Of a stretch of DNA of 64,000 nt, positions 22,930-34,079 are shown one piece after another. The translations under genes and the position numbers were made by a program. This DNA is from Odontocerum albicorne (taxonomy: Eukaryota; Arthropoda; Insecta; Trichoptera; Odontoceridae). The notes beneath the pieces were generated by a model. The model saw only the letters and a program-made list of their open reading frames with translations, had not been told where the DNA came from and made no database searches. Numbering within the stretch: position 1 is the stretch's first letter; every line of letters begins with the position of its first letter. The DNA is taken from NCBI GenBank assembly GCA_949825065.1, contig OX463842.1, positions 5,173,723-5,237,722 of the forward strand. Direction: 5' to 3'.

Positions 22930-23085
22930 AAATATCTAACTTTAATTCGGGTATTACGGGTACGATTCCTGTTGAAAAACAGATTTAAAAGAAATAATAT
23001 TCTAGTCTGGTTTAAATTAAGGCTTCTTTAACATATTTTTGGTTGGTTGTCAGAAATTGTCACATGGCAAAAAAAAACGCCAAGT
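22930..23085 (+). repeat. SINE1, diverged, head truncated
   Basis: Starts near the box B equivalent 'gggtacgattcctgttg', then 'attctagtctggtttaaatt', then the tail 'tttggttggttgtcag' and 'attgtcacatggc'. Confidence 0.65.
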
Positions 23086-23194
23086 TTTACTATGCATATA
23101 TACTATGAAATAGTAATACATATTAACAATATGAAGTATAGAAATAAAGATACGGTTCCTTGTATCTAATATTTTTAATTTTTTTTTATAGTAG

Positions 23195-23383
23195 GTACAA
23201 TTTGTATTTTATTTATATGTGACAAGAAATATATAAATACATAATTTGCAAAATATAAACAACAGGTACTTTAATTTGGACACACAATTTCAATGGATAT
23301 GGGTTTGTTGCCTTTCATTTGTAGTGTCCCCAGTTATCAAGGCTTTTGCATGTACGAGTATCTCACTGAGGACAATGTACTCG
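23195..23383 (-). repeat. SINE3-like retroposon, 5' truncated
   Basis: Contains 'gacaagaaatatataaatac', 'aacaacaggtactttaattt' and 'gggtttgttgcctttcattt', matching 30300-30450 and the reverse of 3290-3440. It carries TACGAGTA at 23353 where both relatives have a plain TA. Confidence 0.7.
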
Positions 23384-23385
23384 TA

Positions 23386-23722
23386 CCTTACAAAATTATA
23401 TTAAAACGTAATTAGGAAACCATTTCTTACAGAGAACAATAAACTTAAAATAAAAAAAAAACTGTTTATAACAATTCAATAAAACAATATAAGCCAAAAA
23501 CAATAAAATAATTACTCAAGTATTGTGGATACAGCCCCAGAAAAGTGAAATGATCACCGAAACACGGGAAATAAATATATACATACAGAAATTAACATAA
23601 GTTTTTTTATTCAAATATAAAAATAATAACAAAAGTGTAAAAGGAAAAGTAAATGAAATAAAAATTTAAGAAATAAAAGATTGGAACAAGTTGAGAAGTT
23701 CTGTTATTTGATTAGTATTTTC
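23386..23722. other. No gene recognised
   Basis: AT-rich spacer between SINE3 and the mariner fragment. The mariner 3' non-coding end may lie in it, but no terminal repeat was recognised. Confidence 0.45.
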
Positions 23723-23724
23723 TC

Positions 23725-24232
23725 AAACGGTGGAAGAGTTTAGAGTGTTTAGAGGGATATTGATGCCTGTGCGATAAAAACCATCTAGTCTTGACTCGAG
23801 GAATTCGTCCAACCATGTCCGCAATTCGACGTCATTATTGAAGGAAACGCCGCGCGAATTGTTCGAAAGCGACCGGAAAAGGTATAAATCTGACGGCGCG
23901 AGATCTGGAGAATATGGAGGGTGGGGCAGGACTTCCCAACCAAGCGTTTGAATGGCATTTTTCGTAATGTTGGCGATATGAGGGCGGGCGTTATCGTGTT
24001 GCAAAATAACGCCATATTGCCAATCCGACCTTTTTTTGTTGAATTGCAGTGTTGAGCCACTGCATTTGCAGAATGTATAGCTCCGCGTTGACTGTCTGAT
24101 TGAGTTTAAGTATCTCGTAGTGGATGACGCCTTGCCAATCCCACCAGAAGCAAATCATCTGACCTGACATGATACAAGGAAGAAGAGGCAAGGGTTGTGT
24201 GTCGAGATAGCCAAGTTGCGCTGAGTCCTCTC
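23725..24232 (-). pseudogene. Mariner transposase, C-terminal half (DD34D)
   Basis: The reverse strand encodes 'FWWDWQGVIHYEILKLNQTV' (24000-24191), then, after a frameshift near 24010, 'QHDNARPHIANITKNAIQTL' and 'HPPYSPDLAPSDLYLFRSL'. The D of HDNA and the last D of APSD are 34 residues apart, as in mariner transposases. The downstream 'F....ELRTWLDEFLESR' also fits. The first catalytic D region and N-terminus are missing or too decayed. The frameshift and truncation make it non-functional. Confidence 0.85.
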
Positions 24233-24239
24233 TGCTTAA

Positions 24240-25055
24240 TTCGACATTGAGATAGCGTGATGGTATGTTATGTATGTGTATATAATAATATTAATATTGA
24301 ATGAAATAATATTTTTTTATTGTTATATTTGTGTACGAATAATAAAGGGGTTGGTCTTAAAACAAAAAATAAAATAACTTAATTTCGATATGATGTGAAA
24401 GTATAAAATTAATTACATAATGTAATTATTTATTTCGTAAACCGTTACAAGGTGTATTTTAACGGTGTTTTAATGCAACGAAGTCGAAAAAAACAAATTA
24501 AAAGTAATTATAGGAGAGTTTTCCCTTTGGACTCTAACTTTGAGGCCTTTGTTAATTGTCTTTACTTTAGGGCTCGCATTTTCAATAAAATAAAGGAAAG
24601 CCTGAAATACGGACTCGGGACTCCGGTTCCCGGTCTCCAAATCTAATCTCGGAGTAAGGGAGGACAAACTTCGGGAGGGGGAAGGGAAGAAAGATCCAGG
24701 CTGTTTGCCCTATTATTGAAAAGTTCTAATTCCTCCTTACGGCCTGATCAGGTTCACATTCTACGAGAAGTAAATTAATTTAAGGACTAGTCTAGCCTAG
24801 ATGATAGAAAGCTTGTCATATATCTGGGGATATTGTGTTTGATTCTCGATGGAACACAATAAAAAAAAAATGTCTACCTTTTTATATAATACCTTTTAAA
24901 ATATTTTTGATTAGATGGGTGTAATCTCCACATAGTCACACACTATTGAATTTTTTTAACATGTGTACACAAAGTCAACTGATTATGAATATAATTTATG
25001 CACACTAATATGAGAAATTCATAAACACAATATGTACTTTTGTTCATAAATATTT
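24240..25055. other. No gene recognised; GC-rich patch at 24600-24780
   Basis: AT-rich apart from 24600-24780 ('gggactccggttcccggtct', 'cttcgggagggggaaggg'). No domain or repeat match found. Confidence 0.4.
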
Positions 25056-25060
25056 TTCCA

Positions 25061-25190
25061 TTTTGATTATATGTGTATTTGATTATATATGTATTTGATT
25101 ATATATGTATTTGATTATATATGTATTTGATTATATATGTATTTGATTATATGTGTATTTGATTATATAGTATGTGTATTTGATTATATT
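25061..25190. repeat. 16-bp tandem repeat
   Basis: About eight units of 'gattatatatgtattt' with small changes. Confidence 0.9.
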
Positions 25191-27020
25191 TTCAAGTTTT
25201 GATATTTTTAAATATTGTTATTGTTTTTAATTTATATTGTTATAAGTTTTCTAAGAATCGTTTGAGCCCTGATTTTATTAAAAAAAAATTTTGGTGAAAT
25301 TTTTGTAAGTGAAATATTTTTATATAGACTGATCCTTAAAATTTAAGTTACTAGACCTACAATTGTTACAGTGTGTATCGCATTAGTCAATTCTCAACGT
25401 TAACTTATTTTATTTTGAATTATTTTTGTATGTGGTAAATATTTTTTTGTTTCATATTGAATGCTGTGATTTTTTAAGAATTTGATTAAAAAGGTAATTA
25501 AATGAAAATATCAATCTAAAGATATTCAACGAACCACGGGCAATATCCTAACATAGTTTTTCGATTTTGAACATAACGTCTAATTAACACTTCCCTTACT
25601 GTGCTAAAAAATTACGCCAGTAACGGTGTTGGACACTGAGGGTACAGTAAACATGTATGTTTTAAATTAAAATTATACAAAATCTATTAGTTTTTTTTTG
25701 TAATTAGCTATAAACATCATTTTATTATGTAATAAAATGTCGAATAATATAAAATAAGTGTAAGAAATGATAAAATAAGAGTTCAAACAGAGAGGTGACA
25801 TTTCTATAAGAATATCATATTTCAATGTAGCGTGTATTTTTTGGCAATAAAAATATAATTCGAATTAAGACAATAATTGACATATTAACAAAATATAAAA
25901 TGAATATATAAATTCAAAAATAATAATATAAAAACAAACACGAAACTCAAATCAATAAAATATGCCATTTGGAAAATATGAACACTTTGAAAATAGGTCA
26001 AAATTTGAAAATATGACAAAATCATAAAATCAAAATTTAATCCTGTGGAGAAAGTCTATCGCAATTGGGGCACGAAATAACTTTTGTTTCTATTCTATGT
26101 ACTAAACACACAGGTGTTTGATAAAACTGGTAACCAATCCCTGGAACGAATGTACTCGTAAAATATTAACTGTCAAAAAAGAATGAGTCATACGGAGTGT
26201 TTTGACATTTCGTCAATTCTCGATTTAAAATCATTAATTTCTGTTGATATTTATTAATGATTTTATTTCGTAATGACATCATTCAAATCATAGAGGTTTC
26301 GATGAGGAATACATAAAGTATGAAGACCCTGCAAGCAGTATATTTCGAGAAATTAAATAAAATATACGTCTTGGTCACTCTTGTCCGTTCACAGATCGGA
26401 AAGGGTTAAAAAAAAACATGTTTTACGTAATATTGTTTTTAATTTGTAACTATATCTTGTATACCAAAAAAAAATTGAAACAGTTAAACAAATTAACAGC
26501 CTCTCTTATAATTTTCATCAAAAACATATGTGACAAACTGGGCTTACAAACATCTGGTGAAGATCAAATTCAATACCACATACATTATCGATTCCTGACA
26601 GGTATTTTCCAATACGAATACGCCCTCTTTATTTATTGAAATGTTTCAACTTAACATAACATCTTATTCCACGCCTCGTACTATAATTAACTATATGTTA
26701 GCTATTTTGTAAATGTCAATTAACTAAAAGCTGGCTTTACTGACGCAATATATATACACCAATTACCGGGTGTCACCATGATGCCACTGTTGTTAGGAAA
26801 TAGCTATTATAAATTCATAGATTCGAGTTATTCAGTCGGTAGAATTAACCGCCAATTTTAACGATGAAAATTACTAACGCCGGACTTATTTACGCAATTA
26901 AGTAATATCTGATTTTAATAAATACCGTATTGGCACAACTATAAGGTGACCCTGATTATAAGGCAACCACTATTTTTTATCTGCCTTTTGGAGAAAAAAA
27001 CATTTCCCTCACCATTATAG
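25191..27020. other. No gene recognised
   Basis: Very AT-rich. The 73-codon frame at 26418-26639 starts with a hydrophobic stretch but matches nothing I know. TACTCGTA at 26153. Confidence 0.45.
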
Positions 27021-27027
27021 TATAATA

Positions 27028-27342
27028 TTGGGTGTTAACATAAGTTGTGTCGGTTTTTTTCAAACCTAAAAGTAAAACAGAATGGTAAAGGTGGCAGTTT
27101 TATATCCTCGATTGAACGCGAACAGAAGGAGGTGTCAAAAATGCTCACTTTCGTCTACTTGAGATTCCATTTTGAAGGCTTGTAATAAAATAAAATAATA
27201 TGTGTAACGTAAAATCAAAAACAACATCTTGTAGACCAGAACATTTTTTTTCGAATGACGTACCTTTACCATTTTGTTTTACTTTTGGTGCTCATTTTTA
27301 AATTTGAAAAAAAAAAATGGACACAACTTATGTTAACGTTAA
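27028..27342. mobile_element. MITE derived from the TTGGGTGTTAAC mariner
   Basis: Bounded by TA (27026-27027 and 27343-27344). The left end is ttgggtgttaacataagttg and the right end is its inverse, 'caacttatgttaacgttaa'. The inside holds the reverse of the mariner 5' UTR and first codons ('gcttcaaaatggaa' inverse, about 27100-27190), also seen at 4110-4180 and 42200-42290. No transposase domain remains. About 315 bp. Confidence 0.85.
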
Positions 27343-27479
27343 TAAAACTCGAATATAAGGCGACCCCCCTATTTACGTGTCGCCTTTTTAAATAAAAACC
27401 TCGCCTTATAGTCGGGCTAATACGGTAACTTCATTTTCCACAATTGCACATATTTGATGTAGCACAAAATTTGATGCTA

Positions 27480-27900
27480 ATATCGCATCTACATACATAC
27501 ATATCATCACGCCGTGTCCCTTGCGAGGTAAGCAAAGATAACATATCTCTTAATTTTTCTATCCAAGTACACAACTTTCGCCTCCTTCACATTCATACAT
27601 CACATCATTCAGTTTTTTTTTATTATTCGTACTTTTCTCTTTACTACCTTTCAAAATCTGGTCCATTTGGTCAAGCCACGTTTTCCTCGGTCTATCTTTT
27701 CCACGCGCACCTTAATGGTTTATTTGCTTAGTCATTCTATCATCATTCATTCTGTCCACGTGTTTCAATCATATTAAATCTCATTTCTTCTTTCTACTTA
27801 AAACATACATTTTATCCATGCATTAATTTCTGATGTTCTCATTCTGACGTTTTCAAACATTGATACTCCATAAATTTTACCTCAACTCTTAAGCGAAAAT
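27480..27900 (-). mobile_element. LINE2 subfamily fragment, antisense
   Basis: 3' end 'catacatacatatcatcacg', 'cccttgcgaggtaagcaaag', then 'caagtacacaactttcgcct', 'caagccacgttttcctcgg', 'ttaaaacatacattttatcc' and 'catgcattaatttctgatg'. The last two align to 43855-43900, where the same antisense reads as a reverse-transcriptase C-terminus. It is decayed. Confidence 0.75.
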
Positions 27901-28488
27901 GTTACAAATTTTTTGGTTTAAAATGTACATACGCATTTATTTGAATAAATATTCTTACACTTAATTGTAATTTGTTTTTTCTTATCTATTAAACCCTCCT
28001 TTTTCCCTGTTATCGTTAATATTGTTTGCTTTTCATTCGATTTTTCTGTCTTTCGTAGTTAATTTTCTTTTAGAAGTCTTGAAAGATAAAACAAGACGAA
28101 TCAATTGAAAAAAATCCATGCTTTTGAAATAAAAAAAAAATTCACTTCGTAGAAATCTTAACCAACTAATATAGAGCAAACAGTAAATGCTTTTAAAATA
28201 TCTGAATCCAAACGAAAACACCAATTTTTACTCAATTCACGTAGTTATTTGCGGCACGTTGGCAATCAAAGAAAATGCACCATTAACTGAAAATCAGTGA
28301 TTTTGTACATGAAAATTGCCCAGCTTTGTTTTATCTCAGTGTAAGGAATATAAAAAAATAAGCTTTAATTACATTATATACATTTGAAAGATGAAAACAT
28401 ACGTAACTACTTGTATAACTGGACAACATAAAAAAGCTTGTAGAGAAAATTAAGTGTTTTAATAAAATAACTGAAAATAAATGCGACA
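27901..28488. other. No gene recognised
   Basis: AT-rich, no domain or repeat seen. Confidence 0.45.
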
Positions 28489-28489
28489 T

Positions 28490-28861
28490 AGGAGAGACGA
28501 TGGATATTTATGAGAGACGATGAGGATGATCATTGATAAATAAAACTTGTTGAGATCGCAATGCGGAAAGAGGAATTTTATTGCCAGACGTCGGTATTTA
28601 TAATATTCCTGAATGTGTGCGGGAGTGCGCGCACGATATACCGCCGTCTCGTTTCTGCATTTACAATACGATGTGGGTATTCATTCTGTTTTGGGAATCG
28701 GCGCGACAGATGTGTTGCTTTCTCGTTTTAACATGGAATGCGCTCTCAGATTGATAGTGAGTTGAATGACCGGCGTGTGGACCTTGCACTTGTTTGTTTC
28801 ACAATGTTAAGGTATGCAAAGGTCGTCTCGCCGGTCATTGACCGCGCATACGAACGCCACA
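28490..28861 (+). mobile_element. LTR-like element, diverged solo copy
   Basis: Shares the block order of the solo LTRs at 38669, 56189 and 57953: 'gatcgcaatgcggaaagag', 'tatttataatattcctga', 'gcgggagtgcgcgcacgata', 'tctcgtttctgcat', and 'cgccggtcattgaccg', ending 'cgccaca'. The start is approximate. A LINE2 3' end follows at once. Confidence 0.6.
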
Positions 28862-29255
28862 CATACATACACACCATCACGCTGTTTTCCTGTAGGGGTA
28901 GACAGAGAGCGAACAGTGGTAGATTCTCACGTATTTCACTTTTTCCACATCTATACAAATTCTCATACAACTACCACGATTTCTTCGACTTCTTGCATAT
29001 GCATATACTACTTTGAAAATATCATTCACTTAATCTAACCATACTTCTTAGGTCTCCGTCTACTACACCTTTCACTCATATTTGTAGTTTATACATGTTT
29101 TGTTAGTCTTTTCCTTATTCATTCGTTCCACGTGTCTGAACCATCTTATTCACATTGCACTTGATCGTTTTCCCTCAACTGTTCCCGTGATCACCAGCTT
29201 CTCCAGTCTTTCGTTAAACTTTCTGACAATATGCCCAAAGTGTGTTAGATTTTTT
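28862..29255 (-). mobile_element. LINE2 fragment, antisense
   Basis: 3' end 'catacatacacaccatcacg', 'ctgtaggggtagacagagag', then 'tttttccacatctataca', 'actaccacgatttcttcg', 'tttgaaaatatcattcactt', 'cgtgtctgaaccatcttatt' (antisense of the GHVERM region). This copy best shows the likeness to the known lepidopteran LINE 3' end. Confidence 0.8.
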
Positions 29256-29282
29256 TCCTGCACGTTGTCAAATCGTCGACAG

Positions 29283-29345
29283 CTGTGCTCTAACGGTTTA
29301 CTTTAAGCATGCGGGCGCTCCGGGTTCGGATCCTTGTGGATTCAC
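29283..29345 (+). repeat. tRNA-like head of a further SINE (SINE5)
   Basis: 'gtgctctaacggttt' (box A-like) and 'gggttcggatccttgtgg' (box B-like) lie about 35 bases apart. No second copy is in the window, and a downstream body was not defined. It does not look like a functional tRNA. Confidence 0.4.
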
Positions 29346-29914
29346 TTCGGGACTGTTTTACACCTGAACTAATGTTTTTTTTTTGATAATATACTCCATA
29401 TTATAAATTTGTATAGCGCTATTCAGTAATATAAAAATAATACGTTATATAATTAACTAACAAAAGGCTGTAACGGATTTAACTTGTCGATCATTTTAGA
29501 TCTTTGATCCCTTGCCATCGGAATTTTGAGATAAATCTGTCCAGGCTGTGTACTTGCTGTGTAATAGCTTGCATACAATAAACCAATACACGCAGAGGCG
29601 TCTTTCATCCACAAGGTGGCTGATAATCATACTCGATCCTGAGGGATACCCTATCGACATCGATCTACGTAGAATATTTTTAGGTAATCTCTAATTCTTG
29701 GCACAAGGATAGCTATGACTTCGGCCAAATCTATTCTTTAAAAAAAAGTGAGAAAAAAAAACATTCCCGGTGCACTCCAATCGTTTTACTTAATGACTTT
29801 GATGTAGTCGCTACGATATAGTGACTTTGATGTAGTATTTTGAGATTAATCTAGAATTTTAAAATTATAGTGTAGTGACTTCGATGTAGTCGCCTCGATG
29901 TAGTGACAACGAGG
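29346..29914. other. No gene recognised
   Basis: Mixed sequence. At 29800-29905 the phrase 'gactt.gatgtagtcgc' is partly repeated. No domain. Confidence 0.4.
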
Positions 29915-30130
29915 CGAACATCTGGTAAACACATATATCCCAAAAATCTTTCCACTGCTGGCCGAGATCGTCCCATACCTCCCTCAGCCCTCAGTCCCCA
30001 ACAGGTACCAGTTCGAACCGAATTCAGTCTTGTTTGTGCTCCCCTGAAGATGAGGTGTAAGCCTTGAAACCGGCAGAGTTATACCGTTACAAAAAGTGGA
30101 ATAAACAGTGTTTGATAAAACAAACTATAA
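29915..30130 (+). repeat. P1 repeat, single right arm with leader
   Basis: Leader 'cgaacatctggtaaacacat' and 'cagccctcagtcccc', then 'gtcttgtttgtgctcccc', 'tgaagatgaggtgtaagcc', 'ccggcagagttataccg' and 'aaaaagtggaataaacagtg'. The same leader precedes the right arm at 61075-61200. Confidence 0.75.
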
Positions 30131-30281
30131 TACAATATACATACATACCATTGGGCTATTCTTCTTTAAGATTAGGTGGAGAGGACAAATCTCTAAGTCT
30201 TTTATCAGTGCACGCAGCCCTTGTCTCGTATAAAGCCATACATATCTTCATGAATTTTCTAATGTTTCTCACATTTCTTTT

Positions 30282-30528
30282 TATTTATTTTTATTTATTT
30301 ATTTATTATTACACATGACAAAAAATATACATAATTTGTGAAAAAAACAACAGGTAATTTAATTTGGACATACAATTTTAATGGATCTGGGTTTGTTGCC
30401 TTTCATTTGTCGTATCCCTAATAAACTAGGCTTTTGCCTGTATCTCACTGAGGATATTTAGCATGAAAAAATAAATCGATACTTCTTTCCGATTTTTGAT
30501 TACACAAAAACAAAACCCCGTTGCACGT
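30282..30528 (-). repeat. SINE3-like retroposon
   Basis: The tail at its left is 'tttatttatttatt'. The body reads 'aaaacaacaggtaatttaat', 'gtatctcactgaggatattt', 'cttctttccgatttttgatt', and the head end is 'acaaaaccccgttgc' (reverse of 'gcagcggggttttg'). It is complete relative to 3226-3451. Confidence 0.75.
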
Positions 30529-30849
30529 TCTCATCAACCTGACAAACAGTGACACTCAATTACAACTGGAAACATCATGCAAAATTAAACTCCTCACACA
30601 TCATCACTCCAGAAAGACCAAAAATATTCATCCCACAATATACCGCACACAATCATAAGAATAAAAATATAAAAACATACAGAAACACAAAAACAACAGA
30701 ATTTAAAACAACAAGAAGAAACCCACACTCACGAGCCCACACAAATATTTTGCACACGTCATTCATCCTGAAAGCCCAAGTACTCAAAGTACCCAAGTAC
30801 TCTTTACTTTCTACCAATTAAACTGTATACAATTATCTTCTTCCAATAT
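30529..30849. other. A-rich segment, no gene recognised
   Basis: Contains a 90-codon frame (30549-30821) rich in N, K, T and H from A-rich sequence. No domain is recognised; probably chance. Confidence 0.4.
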
Positions 30850-30960
30850 TTCATCGTTCTGTTTTTCATCTCTCTACATTAATTTCAGACGTATTTATTT
30901 GTTTCACAAGTCTTTCGTAACTTATTTTCTTAATGTGGCCAAATTATCTCAAGATAGAAG
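30850..30960 (-). mobile_element. LINE2 fragment, antisense (GHVERM region)
   Basis: 'catctctctacattaattt', 'tatttgtttcacaagtcttt', 'aatgtggccaaattatctca'. It is the closest unamplified relative of the leader and unit of the 33-bp minisatellite at 11905-12490. Confidence 0.65.
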
Positions 30961-31140
30961 TAAATAAATATCTACTCGTAAATAATATTGTTGATAGATC
31001 GACTAATATTATACCACATTTATTGTCGTTAGTTATGTACATAGTTCATGAATTTTGTCAAATTAATAATAATGTAAATAATTTTTGGGATTAAATTTCT
31101 TATATTTATTTTTGTCTTGTAGGCTGAAAGAGATTTTCAT
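30961..31140 (+). repeat. Direct repeat, first copy (LINE tail-like)
   Basis: 'gttgatagatcgactaatat', 'tcgttagttatgtacatagt', 'aatttttgggattaaatttc', 'gtcttgtaggctgaaagaga'. It matches 31741-31935 over about 165 bp. A TACTCGTA at 30973 is absent from the second copy. Confidence 0.8.
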
Positions 31141-31700
31141 AAATAAATCTTTTTCTTCTCCCTGGCTCCATCTCAACTCACTGTCTGCGAAGACTGCTGG
31201 GGTCAGGTCTCCTCATCCTCAGGTTGTATGCTCTTCTGTCCCGGACTACGTCCCCCAGGCCGTGCCTTTGCATCAGGTTATCTTATTGCACCACCCAAGA
31301 ATTCTTTGATCTTCCTCTGGTTGTTATTCGAGGAAGATCCATGGAGATTGCCTGGTTCACAATGTGATCGGGTGCTCTGCGTCCAACGTGCCCATACCAT
31401 CTCAATCACCTCTCCTCCATCTTGCTATTGATGTCTGTAACACCTAGGCTTCCACGAATGCGTGAGCTTTTTATTTTGTCTCTTAAGGACACACCAGCTG
31501 ACCATCTTAGCATGTGCATTTCAGCAGTTTCTAGTTGCCTAGAGTAAGAGTTATACATCGTCCAGCATTCGAAGCCATAGAGGAGTGCGGGTCTGACAAT
31601 CGTTTAGTATACTTTTCCTTTTAACTTTACTGGCATTTTCGGATCACATAGAACTCCCGTCATTGATCTAAACTTCATCCATCCCACACTAATTCTATGT
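31141..31700 (-). pseudogene. LINE3 C-terminal coding remnant
   Basis: The reverse strand reads 'TIVRPALLYGFECWTMYN', then 'LETAEMHMLRWSAGVSLRDK' and, after a stop, 'LRWYGHVGRRAPDHI'. These fit the non-LTR pattern 'RPALLYG.ECW', 'AEMRMLRW..G', 'LRWYGHV.RR'. One stop lies inside and the N-terminal domains are missing. It is flanked by a direct repeat of about 165 bp. Confidence 0.8.
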
Positions 31701-31740
31701 GTTTTCATAAATAAATATCGATTTATCAACAATCTTATTT

Positions 31741-31935
31741 AGATATTTAAACAAATATCTAAATAAGTTTGTTGATAGATCGAATTGATAATATACCACA
31801 TTTATCGTCGTTAGTTATGTATATAGTTCATGAATTTTGTCAAATTAATAATAATGTAAATAATTTTTGGGATCTAACTTCTTATATTTATTTTTGTCTT
31901 GTAGGTTGGAAGAGATTTCCACCTGGTAAAAATCC
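31741..31935 (+). repeat. Direct repeat, second copy, with SINE1/LINE1-like tail
   Basis: Matches 30961-31140, then continues 'gtcttgtaggttggaagaga' and 'tttccacctggtaaa', like the shared LINE1/SINE1 tail ('ggttggctggaagagattgc'). The repeat is probably the 3' end of a LINE. Confidence 0.75.
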
Positions 31936-31989
31936 TGTCAGATAATTACACAAGAAGAATTAAATAAATTAATGAACATTTATTTAAAT

Positions 31990-32290
31990 GGGTGTACGAA
32001 GTTCATCCATGAAAAAAAAATCATCCACCATGTCGTGTAGTCCATGAATGAGTATCTTGACTTCCATGATGGCCTCTGACGATTCCTCTCCATTTATCGC
32101 TGCACTCTGTGGTTCAAAGCAGTTAATAAGGGTAGTCCATTGAATCTCTCACTTGTTTAATTCAACGCATTAGATCTTTTCCTCTTGTGCGTCGTCCTTC
32201 CACACTTTCAGTAATCATAAAATTGTCTCCATGGCCACGAGCAATGTGTCCAAAGAAACAGATGAATCGTTGAAAATACGTTTTGAAAAA
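31990..32290 (-). pseudogene. LINE5 C-terminal remnant
   Basis: The reverse strand in mixed frames reads 'ICFFGHIARGHGDNF', 'VEGRRTRGKDLMR' and later 'SSEAIMEVKILIHGLHDMVD'. The sense copy at 46530-46870 has 'RFFG' and 'SSRAVMEVMVLSYKLHE', so the two support each other. 'FFGHI.R' and 'G.R.RG+' match LINE C-termini. Confidence 0.65.
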
Positions 32291-32299
32291 TAGATACAT

Positions 32300-33334
32300 T
32301 TTTCACATTATGGAATTAAAAAAAGGTAGTATATATTTTAAGCAATTTTTTTTCTTATGACCAATGTTTTGTTAAATAATATGAACTAAATAAATTATCA
32401 TAATCTAGAATCACTCAAAAGGAAAAAAAAAAATAATAAAATATATTCATGTACAATCATTATTTTGGAATAAATTTTCGCGTTCAAATATGCGATTTCA
32501 ACGTGACATTTAATTTAATAACATGTTATATTGACCAAGTGAAAAAAATAATCCGAAGTATTTTCCTTAAATAGATGTATGGCGCCCGATAAAAATGGTC
32601 TGGCACCTAGTTTAATAATTGCTTGACTGGTAAGTCGTTAGTCTGCCCTGTAACAAGTTGACGGAATTTCAGTTTCCTGAAACCACAAGTAAAAGGGTGT
32701 TTCAAGTTTCTGAAAAAGTAACATTCCTGAATATTTGACTACAATTTTCTTCAACAATTTTCCGATACAGCGTGTATGCATTAATTGAAAAAAAAACCAT
32801 ATTGAGGCACTGGACATATTATATTTAATATTGAAACAGTCATATTCAAGGCATTTATTTGATATTTTTTCTCGTCGGCATGAAGACAATATATCTAGTG
32901 TGGTTTTTGAAACGTAGCTTAATAAATTAATTTGTATACTTCCTTGTTTAGTATAATCCAAATTTTACATACAATGACGTTATTTCCTTGTTTGGATAGG
33001 CAGAGACAACAGAGCATCAAATTATCTTATTATGGGATATTTCCTTCGCCTCCTCCACATCTATACACCTTCTCACACATTTTAACCAGTTTCTTTTTCC
33101 GCCTCGCCTTTCTTTTTTTCAAAACTTTATTACCTCGGTTCAAACATGTTTATTTTCGGTCGTTATCGACCACGATTCCTACTTTTGTTTGCATTGCAAA
33201 TTTGTTAAGTCATACATTTGTCACCTATTCGTTCAATATGTCCACAACAAATCAACTCTTTGATTTTTTTGCCAATTTTAATAGGAAATCCACTCACAAT
33301 AGGCAGGTTAATAATAATGAAATGACAATTTAAA
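32300..33334. other. No gene recognised; possible old LINE2 trace
   Basis: AT-rich. Positions 32960-33290 carry faint LINE2 antisense traces ('cctcctccacatctatacac', 'tgtccacaacaaatc'), too weak to call firmly. No coding domain. Confidence 0.35.
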
Positions 33335-33490
33335 AAGTGTCGTTTAGAGAGCAGACTCTCTTCAATGGCGCTCTTACTCGAAATTCAAACCAACTATGTA
33401 TTATTGACAGATTAAAAATATTAAAAAATAAATATTTTTAACATGAGTGCAAAGTAAAAAAGATGACGGCTGCGACCATTCAATTCGGAA
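33335..33490 (-). repeat. R5 dispersed repeat
   Basis: 'gtcgtttagagagcagactc', 'atggcgctcttactcg', 'tattattgacagattaaaa', then 'atgacggctgcgacca'. It aligns to 57380-57480 and the reverse of 17345-17505. Confidence 0.55.
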
Positions 33491-33747
33491 CTTCCCTGCA
33501 CCTGCACATGTTTAGAAAAACACATTTAGTAAGAAAAACAACAAGCGACGACGATCTATCATCAAATCTTGTAGATTTTCCAATATGTAATTGTGACACA
33601 TTCGGCTTTAGATGGAGTGTAATGTATGTGAGAAGCGTTCAGATAATCATATTTTTTTAAATATTTCTCTAAAAGCCACACATTACACGCCAACCATTTC
33701 AACATTTGTACGTAAACTGAAATTACATCATGTACTATATTCTAGTT

Positions 33748-34075
33748 TGTTTTATCAAACACTGTTTATTCCACTTTTTGTAATGGTATAACCCTACCGG
33801 TTTCAAGACTTTTACCTCATCTTCAGGGGAGAACAAACAAGACTAAATAATGTTCGAACTGGTACCGATATACACGATTCAACGGCTGGGGACATTCAGG
33901 TTGGCGACTGAGGGCTGACGGAGGCGTGCCAATTCGAACATAATTCAGTCTTGTTTGTGCTCCCCTGAAGATGAGGTGAAAGCCTTAAAACCGGTAGGGT
34001 CATATCGTTACAAAAAGTGGAATAAACAGTGTTTGATTAAAACCAATTACAATGTCTCTAAAGCTCCTTTACTAT
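33748..34075. repeat. P1 foldback, copy with 100-bp spacer
   Basis: The left inverted arm (33748-33845) reads 'aacactgtttattccacttt', 'ccctaccggtttcaagactt', 'cctcatcttcaggggagaac'. The right arm (about 33945-34055) reads 'cttgtttgtgctcccctgaa', 'gatgaggtgaaagcctt', 'aaaaagtggaataaacagtg'. The spacer contains reverse leader sequence ('gttcgaactggtaccgat'). Confidence 0.85.
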
Positions 34076-34079
34076 AAAC

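Noticed and set aside
30549..30821. 90-codon N/K/T-rich ORF
   Set aside because: Composition reflects A-rich DNA; no domain or repeat support.
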